A DNA stretch of 17,496 nucleotides, from NCBI GenBank assembly GCA_009782015.1, contig WQUP01000007.1, forward strand, positions 1 to 17,496, read 5' to 3'. The position numbers and the translations under genes were made by a program. Positions 14,357-17,496 of this stretch are shown here, one piece after another; the first letter of the stretch is position 1; each line of letters starts with the position of its first letter. The notes under the pieces are model-generated. The model saw only the letters and a list, made by a program, of their open reading frames with translations, made no database searches and was not told where the DNA came from. Source of the stretch: Endomicrobiia bacterium (lineage in GTDB: Bacteria > Elusimicrobiota > Endomicrobiia > Endomicrobiales > Endomicrobiaceae).

Positions 14357-14448
14357 GAAGTTTAGAGAGCTTGGAAGCATGGAAGTTTAGCGACGGATTA
14401 CGGCTTTTGTCTTTGTCAAACTTCCAATCATCTAAACTTCTAATCTTC
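14357..14448. repeat. Inverted repeat with octamer-array arms (copy F)
   Basis: The left arm (14357-14389) has GAAGTTTA, a 9-nt unit GAGAGCTTG, GAAGCATG and GAAGTTTA. The right arm (14417-14448), read on the minus strand, is four exact 8-mers: GAAGATTA, GAAGTTTA, GATGATTG and GAAGTTTG. Pairing between arms is imperfect but in phase. The loop includes TTGTCTTTGTC, the complement of the CAAAGACAA motif in the copy at 9971. It starts five bases after the MORN_2 stop and ends 18 bases before the next ATG. Confidence 0.8.
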
Positions 14449-14466
14449 CGGCTCAAAAGGGGTTTT

Positions 14467-15804
14467 ATGAAAAAGCTTTTTTTCGCGGCATTATTTATTT
14501 TTCTTCTTGCAGGCGCTGCATCCGCCGAATATTTTTATATGAAATCGGGTGAAGTCGTAGAAGGGAAAATAATTTCCGAAACCATGGATTCGGTGACGGT
14601 ATCCGTTGGCGGAACAAAAACCAAAAGAAAGCTGATGTTTAAAGACATCGACCAAATGTCATCTAAGCCAAGGCCGGCGTCGCAGGCTGCAATAACTTCG
14701 CAGGCTGGCTACGATGAAAAAACAGCCAAATCACAGTTTACAAGCCAAGCCAAGCAGGATATGCCGGATTCAAAAACTTATATCGATGAAAATAAGTCCG
14801 GAATAATAGTTTACAATGTGAAAGAAACGGAAAATGTTGTCGTAAAAGACATGAAAACGCCTTCCGTATCTCCGGCGCAGCCGAACGGTAACGACGATTT
14901 TGACGCCGCGGCCTATCTTCTCGGCGGGGGCCAGCCTTCGGATTTAAAACCCAAAGTCGCGCAGCCTGCTCCGGCAGCCGTGCAGCCGAGCGATAACGGC
15001 GACTTTGACGCTGCGGCTTATCTCCTAAGCGGCGGTAAGCCTTCGGATATCAAACCCGGAGTTTCTGCGCCACAGCCGGCAAAGCCTGCGGAAGCTGTAC
15101 GGCCTCAGGAGCGGCAGATTCCCGTTAAGACGGATAATAACGACGATTTCTCTTATGATCCGAATAAGTATCTCATCAATGACAACCCGCAGGTAAAAAA
15201 GTCTGCGCCGGTTTCTCAGCCGGCTGTCGAAAAAAACGGCATTCAATCTGCATCATCAAAACCTCCGAGCGAATTATTTTTAGCGGCGTCTTTAGATCTC
15301 AAGGGAGCGCATAAATTTACCGGCTCCGTTACAAACGAAGGAGTCAGACAAAGCGCGGATATTTCCGAAAGTTCCGATTACGGCGTCAGCTTATCCGCGG
15401 AAAGATACGGTTACTTGAGCAGGTTTGCCGCTTTGGGCATAGGATTAGGCTATCAATTCGGCAGGTGTTTGGAGACAAGTCCGGGACGTTTCGGATTTCT
15501 TCCTGTTTACGCGGCTTTCAAAATGAGGGTGCTAAGCGGAGAAGATTATCATCTGTACGGCGTGGCGCATCTGGGCTACGGTTTTATCATTCCAAATACA
15601 CGATACAGGCAGGGAACAGACAGCGCGGAAGGCGGAATATATTATGCCGCCGGCGCCGGAATAGCATATCACAGGTTCGTGTTTCAGGCTCTCTATTCAG
15701 CGGATTATGCCCATTTGACTCTGGCAGATTCGACTTCGTACAAAGATATCAATAAAAGCGTTCAGTATTCAAAGCTCGGACTTTACTTCGGGTATCTTAT
15801 TTGA
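14467..15804 (+). CDS. Outer-membrane beta-barrel protein with LSm-like N-domain and DFDAAxYLL repeats
   Basis: A 445-residue protein; the ATG at 14467 follows AAAAGGGG, whereas the frame from 14305 would translate the hairpin. The signal peptide ends at about residue 20 (GAASA before EYF). Residues 21-65 (MKSGEVVEGKIISETMDSVTV...KDIDQM) look like the small LSm/SH3-like domain common in exported proteins. Residues 66-265 are low complexity, rich in Pro, Ala, Gln and Ser, with three motif copies: NDDFDAAAYLL (142-152), GDFDAAAYLL (178-187) and the divergent DDFSYDPNKYLI (226-237). The first two are also followed by PSDLKP/PSDIKP. Residues about 268-445 alternate in beta-barrel fashion and end KLGLYFGYLI, as outer-membrane barrels do. 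The function is unknown. The motif recurs in the next gene. Confidence 0.72.
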   Translation: MKKLFFAALFIFLLAGAASAEYFYMKSGEVVEGKIISETMDSVTVSVGGTKTKRKLMFKDIDQMSSKPRPASQAAITSQAGYDEKTAKSQFTSQAKQDMPDSKTYIDENKSGIIVYNVKETENVVVKDMKTPSVSPAQPNGNDDFDAAAYLLGGGQPSDLKPKVAQPAPAAVQPSDNGDFDAAAYLLSGGKPSDIKPGVSAPQPAKPAEAVRPQERQIPVKTDNNDDFSYDPNKYLINDNPQVKKSAPVSQPAVEKNGIQSASSKPPSELFLAASLDLKGAHKFTGSVTNEGVRQSADISESSDYGVSLSAERYGYLSRFAALGIGLGYQFGRCLETSPGRFGFLPVYAAFKMRVLSGEDYHLYGVAHLGYGFIIPNTRYRQGTDSAEGGIYYAAGAGIAYHRFVFQALYSADYAHLTLADSTSYKDINKSVQYSKLGLYFGYLI

Positions 15805-15828
15805 TGCGTATGCATTTACGCGTAATAC

Positions 15829-15870
15829 AAAACGCCCCTAGGAATCATTTCCCGCGGGGCGTTTGTATTT
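15829..15870 (+). terminator. Probable intrinsic terminator
   Basis: AAACGCCCC (15830-15838) pairs with GGGGCGTTT (15856-15864) around a 17-nt loop, followed by GTATTT. The T-run is short, but the position between the barrel gene and the next promoter fits. A smaller hairpin, GCGTA/TACGC, lies at about 15806-15821. Confidence 0.65.
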
Positions 15871-15939
15871 AAAAACTTCAAACAGGCGAAAAGTTTGAAA
15901 AGAGTTTGAAAAAAACATAATGCAACTTTTTGCCCGTTG

Positions 15940-15948
15940 TGCTATAGT
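15940..15948 (+). promoter_or_regulatory. Predicted extended -10 promoter for the PorV-like gene
   Basis: TGC-TATAGT forms an extended -10 element; the -35 region is poor. Transcription would start near 15955, giving a leader of about 30 bases. The preceding stretch has a direct repeat of GTTTGAAAA at about 15889-15909 that could be a regulator site. Confidence 0.5.
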
Positions 15949-15984
15949 ATGCGGGCAGTCAATAATTCCCGGCAAGAAGATAAT

Positions 15985-17496
15985 ATGATCAAAACAACCG
16001 CAACGGCTTTCGCAATCATTGCATTTGCCGCCACATTTTGTTTTTCCTCCGTAAGAGACGGGCATGTCTTATACGCCAATCCTTCCGTAAAAGCCGCCGG
16101 AATGCGCGGCGCTTTCAGCGCAAATACAACCGACGACGCGTTCGGAACCTTTGTAAATCCCGCATATTCTCCTTCCGGCCCCATGGCCGGCGCAATGTTT
16201 TCTACTGCATTTAAGGACGGATACAATCTTTCCGAATATGCTTACGGCGCGCTTTCTTTCATATATACGGATTTGTTTTTCGGCATAAACGCCGGCATCG
16301 GCGCTTTGAGCAGCGTTGAGGCAAATTTCGGACAAGACCAAGAGTGCGCGGCAAATATTAACCTTTCCAGAAAGTTTGGTTTTTTAGGCATCGGTGCAAA
16401 CATTAAGTATGTCGGCTCGCAGTTTTACAGAAATACCGATTCGGCTCAGTTTACCGGAGATGCCGGCATTCTTGCCGATTTCGGAATTTTTAGTTTAGGT
16501 GTGGCCGGATATAACCTTGTCGGAGATTTTTATGATTCCAACGGCGAGAGAATACGTCCCTACGCCAGCGCCGGCGCGTCTTTTAATTTAAAACTGTTCC
16601 GCGATATCGGCGTAATAATTTCAGCAGAGGGATATCAGCCGGATATAGAAAAGTGCTACTTCAGCCCCAGGGCCGGCATTCAGTTAAGTTACTTATATTT
16701 TGCCCTGCGCGCAGGATACGAGTACGATGAAAGGGCTGAAAAGAAAGATAAGTTTTCTGCCGGAGCCGGGATAGATTTTAAGAACATACAGCTTGAATAT
16801 GCATACGTTCCGGACGAAGCCTCAAAAGTCGATCAGCATAGAGCGTCGCTGTCTTACAGGTTTAAGCAGTTCAGGGTGAAGGACAAACAGTTTAACCGGC
16901 AAATAGCGCGTGAAAAAAAGCAGGCCAAAGCCGACAGTTTGCTTGCCAAGGTTAAATCAAAATACGATGTTCAGCCGCGGCAGGAAGTTAAAAAACAGCT
17001 TGTTGCGGAAAAATCGGAGATACTGCCGCTTCAGGCGGTCAGCTACAATAAGGATGAGTATGAGTTTACGGCAATTTTGTGTCCGGTTGACGCGTCAACC
17101 ATGCCGGATTCCGATGCGACGACGTACTATGCGTCCACTCCGAAAGGCGACGATTTCGACGCCGCAAAATATCTTCTTGCGCTTGGAAATTCAAAATCTT
17201 CAGCGAATTTGTCAGCCGCATCGGCTGAAGCCAAACAGGGTGTGTATCCGCCGACTCCGGCAGAAGATAACGATTACGATCCGGCAAAAGAGCTGCTCAA
17301 AAGCAGTCTGACATCCAAACTGCCGCAGTCAAAAGAGAGCGTTAATGTGGACATGAAGAGCAAAAATACCGCTTTGTCAAAAAAAGCGGATCGGAAATCT
17401 AAAAAAAGTTCTTCGGTTAACGACGATTTTGACGCCGCAAAATATATTCTTGACAACCCGGGCGCAAGTAAAGCAGAAATAAAGCAAACCTATGAG
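15985..17496 (+). CDS. PorV/PorQ-like outer-membrane barrel with DFDAAKYLL tail, 3' partial
   Basis: The frame is open from the ATG at 15985 to the window edge (504 codons, no stop). A signal peptide covers about residues 1-22. Residues 27-295 resemble PorV/PorQ-type barrels: GMRGAFSANTTDDAFGTFVNPAYS near the start (written in part), followed by repeating strands such as FLGIGANIKYVG, GILADFGIFSLGVAGYNLVG and AGYEYDERAEKKDKFSAGAGIDF. From about 296 the protein turns basic and low complexity, with three motif copies: GDDFDAAKYLL (388-398), NDYDPAKELL (429-438) and NDDFDAAKYIL (479-489). PorV in Bacteroidota is a type IX secretion shuttle, but no other type IX gene is here, and this family is widespread with unknown roles. 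The tail is the unusual part. Confidence 0.78.
   Translation, partial: MIKTTATAFAIIAFAATFCFSSVRDGHVLYANPSVKAAGMRGAFSANTTDDAFGTFVNPAYSPSGPMAGAMFSTAFKDGYNLSEYAYGALSFIYTDLFFGINAGIGALSSVEANFGQDQECAANINLSRKFGFLGIGANIKYVGSQFYRNTDSAQFTGDAGILADFGIFSLGVAGYNLVGDFYDSNGERIRPYASAGASFNLKLFRDIGVIISAEGYQPDIEKCYFSPRAGIQLSYLYFALRAGYEYDERAEKKDKFSAGAGIDFKNIQLEYAYVPDEASKVDQHRASLSYRFKQFRVKDKQFNRQIAREKKQAKADSLLAKVKSKYDVQPRQEVKKQLVAEKSEILPLQAVSYNKDEYEFTAILCPVDASTMPDSDATTYYASTPKGDDFDAAKYLLALGNSKSSANLSAASAEAKQGVYPPTPAEDNDYDPAKELLKSSLTSKLPQSKESVNVDMKSKNTALSKKADRKSKKSSSVNDDFDAAKYILDNPGASKAEIKQTYE

Noticed and set aside
14305..14466. Longer N-terminus for the barrel protein (ATG at 14305)
   Set aside because: The extension overlaps the MORN_2 gene and the octamer hairpin; the ATG at 14467 has AAAAGGGG upstream and starts a signal peptide.
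15985..17496. Type IX secretion system locus
   Set aside because: Only a PorV-like barrel is present; no PorK/L/M/N, SprA or C-terminal sorting-domain protein is seen in the window.

Overview
The window looks like chromosomal DNA from an uncultured-type diderm (Gram-negative) bacterium of moderate GC content. Evidence for an outer membrane is the beta-barrel protein at 14467-15804, the PorV/PorQ-like barrel at the right edge, and several Sec signal peptides. A class III signal pilin, DUF2914 and DUF4833 proteins, and many intergenic hairpin repeats would suit Elusimicrobiota or a similar deep lineage. That placement is an inference; no 16S or ribosomal protein gene is present to test it. I see no transposase, integrase, phage gene or true CRISPR array.

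Left part (1-10140, all plus strand). The 3' end of a tandem receiver-domain protein is followed by a small membrane-anchored histidine kinase, smpB, and an unusual exported fusion of a GH26-like glycosidase with an NQO1/KefF-type flavodoxin-fold domain. Next come two large genes for an AddAB-type helicase-nuclease pair, each with a RecB-like nuclease; the second has the four-cysteine Fe-S signature. Stop-to-start spacing is 1 nt (kinase-smpB) and 0 nt (fusion-addA), which suggests translational coupling.

Middle part (10083-12181). A good sigma70-like promoter precedes two small exported proteins (DUF4833, DUF2914). A terminator, a type IV pilin-like gene and a second terminator follow. A gene-free stretch of about 400 bp is packed with palindromes, including an array of seven 7-mers separated by different mini-hairpins. 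tRNA-Leu(CAG) lies just beyond it on the minus strand.

Right part (12177-17496). A MATE-family exporter on the minus strand diverges from an envelope cluster on the plus strand. The cluster holds a secreted MORN_2-repeat protein, an LSm-like/low-complexity/beta-barrel protein, and a PorV-like barrel whose C-terminal tail runs off the window. The last two, otherwise unrelated in architecture, share six copies of a short motif close to [ND]DFDAAxYLL.

The main unexplained structure is a set of intergenic inverted repeats whose arms are themselves tandem arrays of about four short units. Units are 8 nt (GAAGNTNR-like) at 7026, 9971 and 14357, with a one-armed relative at 2306, and 7 nt (AATGRTW) at 715 and 12070. 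They begin at or within a few bases of stop codons, and in three cases supply the stop codon. These repeats and the DFDAA motif are the best candidates for something undescribed.
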